NCBI GenBank assembly: GCA_041844835.1
Contig: JBGZBU010000017.1
Coordinates: 1 to 28,371, forward strand
DNA: 28,371 nt
Reading direction: 5' to 3'
Origin: CAUUCX01 sp041844835
GTDB taxonomy: Bacteria; Bacillota; Clostridia; Peptostreptococcales; Anaerovoracaceae
In this document: one piece after another, positions 16,848 through 23,899 of the stretch
Position numbering within the stretch: the stretch's first letter is position 1
How the letters are laid out: each line of letters begins with the position of its first letter
Notes under the pieces: model-generated
The model's input: the letters and a program-made list of their open reading frames with translations, nothing else
What the model was told of the DNA's origin: nothing
Databases searched by the model: none
Position numbers and translations under genes: made by a program

Positions 16848-16876
16848 ATCATATCATTCGTATATTATCTTGTCAA
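16848..16876 (-). promoter_or_regulatory. Promoter of tRNA-Lys
   Basis: TTGACA (16876-16871), a 17-base spacer and TATGAT (16853-16848) lie on the minus strand about 45 bases before the tRNA 5' end. The -35 box overlaps the stop codon of the PHP gene, so the tRNA is transcribed independently of it. Confidence 0.82.
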
Positions 16877-17760
16877 GATGATTGTCTTGAATTTTCACGC
16901 TGCGCCAACTCTTCCAAAATGGTGAGCTCCTTTTTATCCACCGCGATTCCCTCAGCGTTCAACTGCCCCAATCTCACATCCTTGTTGGTTCCGTGATAAT
17001 CGCTGCCGCCGCTTACAAGCAACGAGTACTGCTCTGCGGCTTTCAGCAGAGCCTGCACTTGCTCCTTCGTGTATTTTGAATAAAAGCATTCAAGCCCGAG
17101 CAACCCCTTATTGACCAAAGTTTTGAGCTGTCGCTTGAAACTTTCCCGATCAATCCCGGACTCTTCACTGCCTCCGTAGGGATGCGCCCAAACAGGGATC
17201 CCTCCCGCCGCAAGAATCGCCTGTATTGCGTCTTCCGCCCGTATTCGCTCATCTCCAACTTCGCAGGCATCAATATACGTTTTTATCGCCGTTTCCTTAT
17301 CCGACGCAAGCCCCATTTTTACCAAAATATTTGCAAGGTGCGGTTTGCCGGCGCTGCTCATCCCCCTGAGCTTATTCAGAACTTTCTCATCCATATGCAC
17401 ATTTCTTTCCTTCGCAAGAAATGAAATTCTCCGCTCCAGTTTTGCTTTTCGCTTGCCTGCCACCACTTCCAATAAATTGCACAGTACTTTATTATGCGGA
17501 TCGTAACCGTATCCTAATATATGACATTTTCCCGCTTCCGTAATACAGGAAAATTCAACACCCGGAATGAATTTCATGCTCCCCGGCACCAGCTTTTCCA
17601 TCTCAAACGAACCGATGATTGTATCATGATCCGTCACGGAAAATGTATCTATGCCGGATGCTCTTAGTTTTTCAAGCAACGCGGGGATATTGTCCGTTCC
17701 ATCGGACGCCGTACTGTGAATATGCATATCCGCTTTTGTACCTGTTTTTGCACCCGTCAT
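16873..17760 (-). CDS. PHP-domain metal-dependent phosphoesterase (RNase AM / YciV type)
   Basis: The protein belongs to the PHP superfamily, whose members of this size act as 5'-3' exoribonucleases or 3',5'-nucleotide bisphosphate phosphatases. Metal-site motifs are DMHIHST (His13, His15), TDHDT (Asp44-His45-Asp46), GVEFS (Glu69), His80, AHP (His193) and GGSDYHG (Asp254, His256). All expected ligands are present, so it should be active. The PHP fold is interrupted by a helical insert (about 95-180), as in the YciV group. The length of 295 is normal. The start is 3 bases after the folate cyclo-ligase stop, with AAAGGAT upstream inside that gene, so the two are co-translated. The exact substrate is not determined by sequence. 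Confidence 0.9.
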   Translation of the reverse strand: MTGAKTGTKADMHIHSTASDGTDNIPALLEKLRASGIDTFSVTDHDTIIGSFEMEKLVPGSMKFIPGVEFSCITEAGKCHILGYGYDPHNKVLCNLLEVVAGKRKAKLERRISFLAKERNVHMDEKVLNKLRGMSSAGKPHLANILVKMGLASDKETAIKTYIDACEVGDERIRAEDAIQAILAAGGIPVWAHPYGGSEESGIDRESFKRQLKTLVNKGLLGLECFYSKYTKEQVQALLKAAEQYSLLVSGGSDYHGTNKDVRLGQLNAEGIAVDKKELTILEELAQRENSRQSS

Positions 17761-17763
17761 AAT

Positions 17764-18411
17764 TCAATCCTTTCCCCGCTCAAAAATCCCCTGATCCGTG
17801 ATTACGCAATCAACGGGGACATCGTGCTCCCCTTTAGGGAGCGCAAACTCGGACATCTGCTCAAAAAAACATATTCCGACCTTATACATCTCATTATCGC
17901 CTGCACTATCAAAGAATTTGTCATAATATCCGCCCCCGTATCCCAAGCGAAAACCTTGCTTATCAAAAGCCAATCCGGGAGTTATTACAAGGTCAATTTC
18001 TGAGGCGTCAACCGGCTTGATTTCTTCTGCGCTCGGTTCGAGAATTCCCATGTCATTCTTTTTGAGTCTGTCGAATCCCTCAAAAACAACTGCTTTCATC
18101 TTTTTTTCATTTTTATCCGTAAACGGTATCAGGACTTTTTTCCCGCTTTCCACGATTTTTTCAAGCATTTCGTGTGTTTCCGCCTCGCTGCCGCAACTTA
18201 CATAAATAAAAACTGTATTTGCACTGTTATATTCTCCCCGTGCTTTCAGATTTGCAAAAATTTTTGCGGATTTTTTGGCTCTCTCCTCCTCGCCGATGCT
18301 TTCCCGAATAGCCTTAAAAAGCACCCTCAGATCCCTCTTTATTGTTTGTGCAAGTGACGGTTCTCTCGTATATACGGGTGTTTTTGCGCCTTTCTTTTTT
18401 TCTATGGGCAT
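17764..18411 (-). CDS. 5-formyltetrahydrofolate cyclo-ligase
   Basis: This is the ATP-dependent enzyme that turns 5-formyl-THF into 5,10-methenyl-THF in one-carbon metabolism. The signatures are PGLAFDKQGFRLGYGGGYYD (145-164), which holds the ATP/folate-binding loop, and the conserved N-terminal basic helix with KRDLR (25-29). At 215 residues it is slightly longer than usual because of about 20 extra N-terminal residues rich in Lys. GGAGGGAG precedes the start. It is immediately followed by the PHP gene, an order often seen in Firmicutes. No convincing promoter was found in the 258 bases between it and trxA. Confidence 0.94.
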   Translation of the reverse strand: MPIEKKKGAKTPVYTREPSLAQTIKRDLRVLFKAIRESIGEEERAKKSAKIFANLKARGEYNSANTVFIYVSCGSEAETHEMLEKIVESGKKVLIPFTDKNEKKMKAVVFEGFDRLKKNDMGILEPSAEEIKPVDASEIDLVITPGLAFDKQGFRLGYGGGYYDKFFDSAGDNEMYKVGICFFEQMSEFALPKGEHDVPVDCVITDQGIFERGKD

Positions 18412-18529
18412 GTGCTTCTCCCTCCATTTTTAAAATCTGTCGATTATTGCCGGCGTGCGCTTGTGATTATGTCATGACTACAGATTCCAGCATGATCAAA
18501 TAGCCAGCTCATATCGGCAGCGCCACCCC

Positions 18530-18577
18530 GCTCAACACTCGAAGTGTTGAGCATATAATGGATACAACTATTGTATC
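18530..18577. promoter_or_regulatory. Two adjacent inverted repeats around a TATAAT box between folate cyclo-ligase and trxA
   Basis: GCTCAACACT (18530-18539) and AGTGTTGAGC (18543-18552) form a perfect 10-base inverted repeat with a CGA loop. TATAAT follows at 18554-18559 on the plus strand, and then GATACAA (18561-18567) with TTGTATC (18571-18577). No -35 box is seen at the expected spacing because the first repeat occupies it. This could be a repressor-controlled trxA promoter. No T-tract follows either repeat, so neither is a terminator. The remainder of 18412-18669 shows nothing further. Confidence 0.4.
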
Positions 18578-18669
18578 ATGTTTTAAGCTTATTTTTCAGG
18601 GTATGCAGTTATACAACGGATAATAATTTGTGAGATAATGGTATTTTTCATAGTGAAGGGAGAAAAGAA

Positions 18670-18984
18670 ATGGCATTGAATCTTACTAAAGAAAATTTTG
18701 AGGCTGAAGTTCTGAATTCGGACAAGCCCGTACTCGTGGATTTCTTTGCAACTTGGTGCGGTCCGTGCAAAATGGTGCTCCCGTTGGTTGAAGAGATCAG
18801 CGATGAGGTAAAAGATATCGCAAAGGTGGGAAAAGTCAACATTGATGAGCAGCCTGAGCTGACACAATCATTCGGAGTCATGAGCGTTCCCACGATCATG
18901 GTTTTCAAGAACGGCGAGGTTATCAGCAAGCATGTCGGTGCGCTTTCAAAAAACGGTTTGCTCGACCTCATTAAAAACGCGTAA
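18670..18984 (+). CDS. trxA: Thioredoxin
   Basis: This is a small redox protein that reduces disulphides in cytoplasmic proteins. WCGPC (29-33) is the active site and Pro74 in SVPT is the cis-proline. The 104 residues are the normal length, with no extension or signal peptide. It is the only complete plus-strand gene and would be transcribed head-on to replication if the origin lies to the right. AGGGAG lies eight bases before the ATG. A TATAAT with flanking inverted repeats lies upstream, and a terminator downstream is embedded in the 3' end of trpS. No thioredoxin reductase gene is nearby. Confidence 0.96.
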   Translation: MALNLTKENFEAEVLNSDKPVLVDFFATWCGPCKMVLPLVEEISDEVKDIAKVGKVNIDEQPELTQSFGVMSVPTIMVFKNGEVISKHVGALSKNGLLDLIKNA

Positions 18985-19025
18985 CCGGTTTTGCACAAAA
19001 TCATATTGATTTATATTGATTGAAT

Positions 19026-20039
19026 TCAAAGAAACTCCTGCTCACTCGGGAGTTTTTTCCTGCCCAGTCCGAACGCCGATTTTACTCTGCTCATGGTTCG
19101 CTCCGCTATAGCGTTTGCCCGCTCCGCACCGTCTTTCAGCGCATTTGTCAATTCGGCGGAGTGGCGAATTGCATTATATTGTTCCTTGATCGGCCGCAGA
19201 GAATCGATCATAACTTCGACGAGATCTTTTTTGAAAGCACCGTAGCCCTGTCCTTCATAGTCTTGCTCCAGTTGCGCTACCGTCTTTCCGGAAAAAGCAC
19301 TGTATATATTCAAAAGATTGCTTATTCCCGCCTTGTTTTCCAAATCAAATCGAATGCTTCCCTCGGAATCGGTCGTTGCTTTCATTATAGCTTTTTTTAT
19401 TTTTGCTTCGTCGTCCAGGAGAGAAATCCTGCTGAGTGGATTCTCCGCGCTTTTAGACATTTTGACTTCCGGATTGTCCAGTGACATAATACGTGCGCCC
19501 GACTTTAAAAATCTCCCTTCGGGAACAACGAAAACCTCGCGATCAAACTTATTATTTATTCTGATTGCAATATCGCGCGTCAGCTCAATATGCTGTTTTT
19601 GATCATTCCCTACCGGCACCACATCCGTATCATAAAGCAGAATATCCGCCGCCATAAGTATCGGATATGTAAAAAGCCCCGCGGGTGCGGATTCCTGATT
19701 TCTGCTTTTTTCTTTGAATTGTGTCATCCTTGACAATTCCCCGGTATAAGCGTTGCACATCAAAATCCATGCGAGTTCGGAATGCCCGGAAACGTCCGAT
19801 TGCACGAAAATAACGGATTTTTTTGGATCTACGCCCACAGCCATATAAAGCGCCGCCACATCATGAACGTGCTCCTGCAAGAGCACCGGATCCTGCGGCA
19901 CCGTTATTGAGTGCATATCCACAACACAGTAAATGCAGTCCTCAACTTTCTGAAGCTCCGCAAATTGCTTAAGCGCCCCCGCATAATTTCCTATGTGAAT
20001 ATTTCCCGTCGGCTGCACGCCGGAAAAAACCCTTTTCAT
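19026..20039 (-). CDS. trpS: Tryptophanyl-tRNA synthetase
   Basis: This class I synthetase charges tRNA-Trp. HIGN (15-18) and KMSKS (193-197) are the two signature motifs, and GNDQKQH (144-150) lies in the active-site region. The length of 337 is normal for the bacterial family. AAGGGAG precedes the ATG. It lies 78 bases after the sigma-factor gene. There is no room for a T-box leader and no clear promoter in that gap, so it may be read from upstream. The C-terminal codons overlap the plus-strand terminator of the convergent trxA. Confidence 0.97.
   Translation of the reverse strand: MKRVFSGVQPTGNIHIGNYAGALKQFAELQKVEDCIYCVVDMHSITVPQDPVLLQEHVHDVAALYMAVGVDPKKSVIFVQSDVSGHSELAWILMCNAYTGELSRMTQFKEKSRNQESAPAGLFTYPILMAADILLYDTDVVPVGNDQKQHIELTRDIAIRINNKFDREVFVVPEGRFLKSGARIMSLDNPEVKMSKSAENPLSRISLLDDEAKIKKAIMKATTDSEGSIRFDLENKAGISNLLNIYSAFSGKTVAQLEQDYEGQGYGAFKKDLVEVMIDSLRPIKEQYNAIRHSAELTNALKDGAERANAIAERTMSRVKSAFGLGRKKLPSEQEFL
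19032..19058 (+). terminator. Terminator of trxA inside the trpS 3' end
   Basis: AAACTCC (19032-19038) pairs with GGAGTTT (19049-19055), followed by further T to 19058. It reads on the plus strand, 48 bases after the trxA stop, and lies within the last codons of the convergent trpS gene. Confidence 0.75.
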
Positions 20040-20117
20040 TATCTGCTCCCTTCGTTTCTCATTATTCCGTTCCGTTTTGTAAATTTTATCTGTTTGCTTT
20101 GCAGCATATGCATGACG

Positions 20118-20870
20118 TCACCCCACTCTATGGAAGTTTTGCCTGAATTTTTCCTTTATCGCTTTTTCCGCACGTGAAATTGTCATCTGGGAAACCTTGA
20201 GTACTTCCGCTATTTCAGATTGCGTTTTATTTTCAAGGAAACGCATTTTAAATATGGTCTGATCCTGCTCGCTCAATTTACTCAGCACATTTTTTATGAT
20301 TTCGTCGTACTCTATCATGGTATAGCCCTTGTCCTCAATTGCCGTGTATTTTTCCAAAATCGCGCTGCTTCCTTCATCTCCGCCATCTTCATATGTGCGA
20401 TCCAGGGAATATGTTCCATAAGCACGCGAGCCCTCCATAGCTTCAATTATCTCCTCTTCACTGTGCCCCATCCGCTCCGCAATCTCCGAAACAAGCGGGG
20501 TCCTTTGCAGCTCCATCTGCAATTCATCTCTAACTTGCGGAATTCTGGCGCCGATTTCTTTAATTCGCCTTGGAACTTTAACCGCCCATTCCTTATCTCG
20601 AAAATATTTTTTTATTTCTCCCAAAATAGTGGGTGTCACAAACGTTGAAAATTCAAATCCTTTAGTGGGATCAAATCTGTTTACGGCAGAAACAAGGGCC
20701 AGTGCAGCCACCTGATAAAGATCATCATAATCGACTCCCTTATTCAGATATTTGCGAATCAAAATATCAACCAGATGCAAGTGTTCCTCGACTAACTGAT
20801 TCCGCAGCTCAATATCGCCCGTTTTATGAAATTGTTCAAACTTTTCTTTTGTTGTCATTTCTGCGGTCAT
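20118..20870 (-). CDS. SigB/SigF-family RNA polymerase sigma factor
   Basis: This is a group 3 sigma-70 factor of 250 residues. Region 2 shows DYDDLYQVAALALVSAVNRF (47-66) and the FSTF...ILGEIKKYFRD stretch. Region 3 contains KVPRRIKEIG, and region 4 shows LSEQDQTIFKMRFL with the helix-turn-helix QSEIAEVLKVSQMTISR. The whole is closer to general-stress SigB than to housekeeping sigma-A, which has a longer N-terminus. The start ATG overlaps the stop of the anti-sigma-like gene (ATGA), so the pair is translationally coupled as in rsbW-sigB. No RsbV-type anti-anti-sigma gene is present. SigB, SigF or SigG cannot be settled from one sequence, so no symbol is given. Confidence 0.88.
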   Translation of the reverse strand: MTAEMTTKEKFEQFHKTGDIELRNQLVEEHLHLVDILIRKYLNKGVDYDDLYQVAALALVSAVNRFDPTKGFEFSTFVTPTILGEIKKYFRDKEWAVKVPRRIKEIGARIPQVRDELQMELQRTPLVSEIAERMGHSEEEIIEAMEGSRAYGTYSLDRTYEDGGDEGSSAILEKYTAIEDKGYTMIEYDEIIKNVLSKLSEQDQTIFKMRFLENKTQSEIAEVLKVSQMTISRAEKAIKEKFRQNFHRVG

Positions 20871-21292
20871 ATGCTTTTCACCATTACTATCGTGCGCCTG
20901 CCGTCCGCATCTTTTTTATCTTCAACCCGATCCATCAGACTCTCAATTACAACCAAAGACAGATTTCCGTCATCAGGACAATTGATACACGGTCTTACAT
21001 CTTTTTCCAAGCTGTATTCATTACAACTGTCTGTAACCGCAATTTCTATTTTTCCGCCATGAAGATTGCAGTTTATTTCATAAAAATTGCAAAATCCCAA
21101 ATGGCCGTGGCAGGAGATAAGTTTGCATGCCTCCGTCAGAGAAATTTTTATATCTTCCACAGCATCTACATCAAACATTCCTTCGTCTGCAATCGACGCT
21201 ATTGCAAGTCGTACCATTTGCAGATATTTCGGTTTTCCCGGAATTACAAAACGGAACAATTCATTTGTATCATTTTTTTGTAAACTATCCAT
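20867..21292 (-). CDS. RsbW-like anti-sigma factor with degenerate ATP site
   Basis: The 141 residues align with RsbW/SpoIIAB over the whole length: FRFVIPGKPKYLQMVRLA, EDIKISLTEAC and ESLMDRVED can all be placed. The family binds its sigma factor and phosphorylates an anti-anti-sigma protein. Here the N-box EACTNAVQH of RsbW reads EACKLISCH, losing the Asn that coordinates Mg-ATP. The region of DEG reads DSC, and the GGLGL loop reads DGNLSL. The protein therefore seems unable to bind ATP normally, although sigma binding may remain. The start is Met at 21292 with AAAGGAGGG upstream; the frame extends to 21448 without another site. It follows gyrA by 37 bases and overlaps the sigma gene. Confidence 0.8.
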   Translation of the reverse strand: MDSLQKNDTNELFRFVIPGKPKYLQMVRLAIASIADEGMFDVDAVEDIKISLTEACKLISCHGHLGFCNFYEINCNLHGGKIEIAVTDSCNEYSLEKDVRPCINCPDDGNLSLVVIESLMDRVEDKKDADGRRTIVMVKSI

Positions 21293-21329
21293 GCTTTCGC
21301 TTCCCTCCTTTCCATAATTTTTACCGTAT

Positions 21330-23846
21330 TTATTCGCCGTCAAATGCAATTTGCGCGCCGTTTTGGTCATCTTTATCTTTATCATCTTTGGCGGTTTTAT
21401 TGCCGTCCTCATCGCTGTTACTGTCTCCGACCACCTTTGCCAGCGCAATTATGTTTGCGTCATCGGCTACGCGCATTATTTTTACCCCTTGTGTCGCTCT
21501 GCTGAGTTTGCTTACTTCGTCGGCTCTTATTCTTATTATTATTCCGTCCGAATTGATGAGCAATATTTCATCGTCATCCTTTACTACGGTTGCGCCTATC
21601 AGGTGCCCCGTTTTTTTGAACTTGCTCTTATCATATGTCAACAAGCCTTTTCCGCCTCGCGCCTGAATCTTATAATCTTCAACCGGCGTCCGCTTTCCAT
21701 ATCCATTTTGCGTGACAACGAGCAGCATTTCACCTTTTTCAACAAGCGACATCGCTACGACTTCATCATCACCGTCGAGTTTTATTGCACGCACACCCGC
21801 AGCTACTCTACCCATAGGTCTTACATCGTGTTCCTCAAAACATATGCACTTGCCCATCTTTGTAACGATTACCACATTGTTGCTGCCCGTACTTTTCTTT
21901 ATGTCTATCAGTTGGTCATCGTCTTTAAGATTGATTGCAATTAAGCCTGTTTTTCTGTTTGTATTGTATTCTGAAAGCGCGGTTTTTTTGATCGTTCCGT
22001 TCTTTGTAACGGCTATTAAGTATCTGTCTTCCGCAAATTCTTTTATAGGAATTACTGCCGTAATTCGTTCATCCTGCGCGAGATTTAAGAAATTGACCGC
22101 AGGAGTGCCTTTCGCAGTCCTCGTCGCTTCGGGGATCTCATACACCTTGATTGTATGCACCTTGCCCGTATTTGTAAAAAACATCAGATGATCAAGAGTC
22201 GATGTTATAATCAGGTCTTTCACGAAGTCATTTTCTCTTGTGGTTATGCCGACTATGCCGCGGCCTCCCCTTTTTTGGGTCTTGTAGGTATCGGCGGGCA
22301 CTCTTTTTATATATCCCAGATGTGTAAGAGTAATCGCAACCTGTTCATCTTCTATGAGATCTTCCTCATTAAAATCACTCATATCAGCTTGTATTTCGGT
22401 CCTCCTGTCAGCAGCATATTTTTCCCTTATCTCAACCAATTCATCCTTGATAACCCCCATGAGAAGCGCTTCATCGCCCAATAACGATTTATAGTATGCT
22501 ATGCGCTTCATCAGCTCTTCATATTCGCTTTCTATTTTCTCGCGTTCCAGACCCTGCAGCCTGGCAAGTCTCATATCCAATATCGCCTGTGCCTGAATTT
22601 CGCTCAGCCCGAAACGGCTCATCAGTTTTTCTTTGGCGTCGTTGTAGCTGGATCTGATGGTTTTTATGATTTCATCAATATTATCAAGAGCGATTCTGAG
22701 TCCTTCCAATATATGTGCTCGTGCTTCGGCTTTCTTGAGATCGAATTGCGTCCTTCTGGTTACAACTTCTTTTTGAAATTTCAAATATTCCGATAATATC
22801 TCCTGCAAATTCAGTATTCTCGGCTTTCCGTTTACGAGAGCAAGCATTATCATACTGTACGTATCCTGCAGCTGTGTTTGCTGATACAATCTGTTGAGGG
22901 TTATCTGCGGATTCGCGTCACGCTTTAATTCGATCACGATTCGCATTCCCTGTCTCGACGATTCGTCTCTGATCGTGGAAATCCCCTCTATTTTCTTATC
23001 TTTACTGAGTTCTGCAATTTTTTCCAAAAGTCGCGCTTTGTTGACCTGATATGGAATTTCCGTAACTACGATTACGAATCTGCCGTTTGATTTTTCTTCT
23101 ATTTCCGCTTTTGCCCTTACTATGACTTTTCCCTGCCCCGTTCTATATGCTTCCCGCGCTCCGGATTTGCCGAGGATTGAGGCTCCCGTAGGAAAATCCG
23201 GTCCTTTTACAATTTTTATCAGATCTTCAATATCGATATCCGGCTCATCAATCATTCTTGTGCAGGCATCTATAACTTCTCCGAGATTGTGCGGCGGAAT
23301 CGAGGTTGCCATACCGACGGCAATACCGTTTGAACCGTTCACGAGCAGGTTTGGGAAGCGCGAAGGAAGAACCGTCGGTTCGAGCTCTTCTTCGTCGTAA
23401 TTCGGTGTGAAATCTACGGTCTCCTTGTCTATATCACGCAGCATTTGCAATGCTACCGGAGCCAATCTCGCCTCCGTATAACGACTGGCGGCGGCGCCGT
23501 CACCGTCCACCGAACCGAAATTTCCGTGACCGTCCACAAGCATATAGTTGGTGGAAAAATCCTGAGCCATCCTGACCATTGCATCATAGATGGAGCTGTC
23601 ACCGTGCGGATGATATTTACCCATTACTTCACCGACTATACGCGCTGATTTTTTGTGTGGTTTGTCGGGCGTGACCCCAAGTTCATGCATTCCGTAAAGT
23701 ATGCGTCTGTGTACGGGTTTTAAACCGTCTCTCACGTCGGGAAGCGCCCTCCCGACGATAACGCTCATCGCATAATCTATATACGAACGTTTCATTTCAT
23801 CTTGAATTTCATGTTCTATCATTCTCTGATCTTCTACCAGATTCAT
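21330..23846 (-). CDS. gyrA: DNA gyrase subunit A
   Basis: This is the breakage-reunion subunit of gyrase. The N-terminal signature DYAMSVIVGRALPDVRDGLKP (24-44) and catalytic Tyr123 in AASRYTEARL are present. The GyrA box QKRGGRG that starts the C-terminal beta-pinwheel confirms gyrase rather than topoisomerase IV. The quinolone-determining region reads GDSSIYD, with Ser84 and Asp88 in the wild-type state. A charged tail of about 25 residues, rich in Asp and Lys, follows the pinwheel; the total is 838. GGAGGAAG precedes the start. It is 53 bases downstream of gyrB and leads into the anti-sigma/sigma pair. Confidence 0.98.
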   Translation of the reverse strand: MNLVEDQRMIEHEIQDEMKRSYIDYAMSVIVGRALPDVRDGLKPVHRRILYGMHELGVTPDKPHKKSARIVGEVMGKYHPHGDSSIYDAMVRMAQDFSTNYMLVDGHGNFGSVDGDGAAASRYTEARLAPVALQMLRDIDKETVDFTPNYDEEELEPTVLPSRFPNLLVNGSNGIAVGMATSIPPHNLGEVIDACTRMIDEPDIDIEDLIKIVKGPDFPTGASILGKSGAREAYRTGQGKVIVRAKAEIEEKSNGRFVIVVTEIPYQVNKARLLEKIAELSKDKKIEGISTIRDESSRQGMRIVIELKRDANPQITLNRLYQQTQLQDTYSMIMLALVNGKPRILNLQEILSEYLKFQKEVVTRRTQFDLKKAEARAHILEGLRIALDNIDEIIKTIRSSYNDAKEKLMSRFGLSEIQAQAILDMRLARLQGLEREKIESEYEELMKRIAYYKSLLGDEALLMGVIKDELVEIREKYAADRRTEIQADMSDFNEEDLIEDEQVAITLTHLGYIKRVPADTYKTQKRGGRGIVGITTRENDFVKDLIITSTLDHLMFFTNTGKVHTIKVYEIPEATRTAKGTPAVNFLNLAQDERITAVIPIKEFAEDRYLIAVTKNGTIKKTALSEYNTNRKTGLIAINLKDDDQLIDIKKSTGSNNVVIVTKMGKCICFEEHDVRPMGRVAAGVRAIKLDGDDEVVAMSLVEKGEMLLVVTQNGYGKRTPVEDYKIQARGGKGLLTYDKSKFKKTGHLIGATVVKDDDEILLINSDGIIIRIRADEVSKLSRATQGVKIMRVADDANIIALAKVVGDSNSDEDGNKTAKDDKDKDDQNGAQIAFDGE

Positions 23847-23899
23847 CTATCTTCCTCCTCGATAAGATCCAACTCGCAATAGCTGTTTTTGAAGCACTA

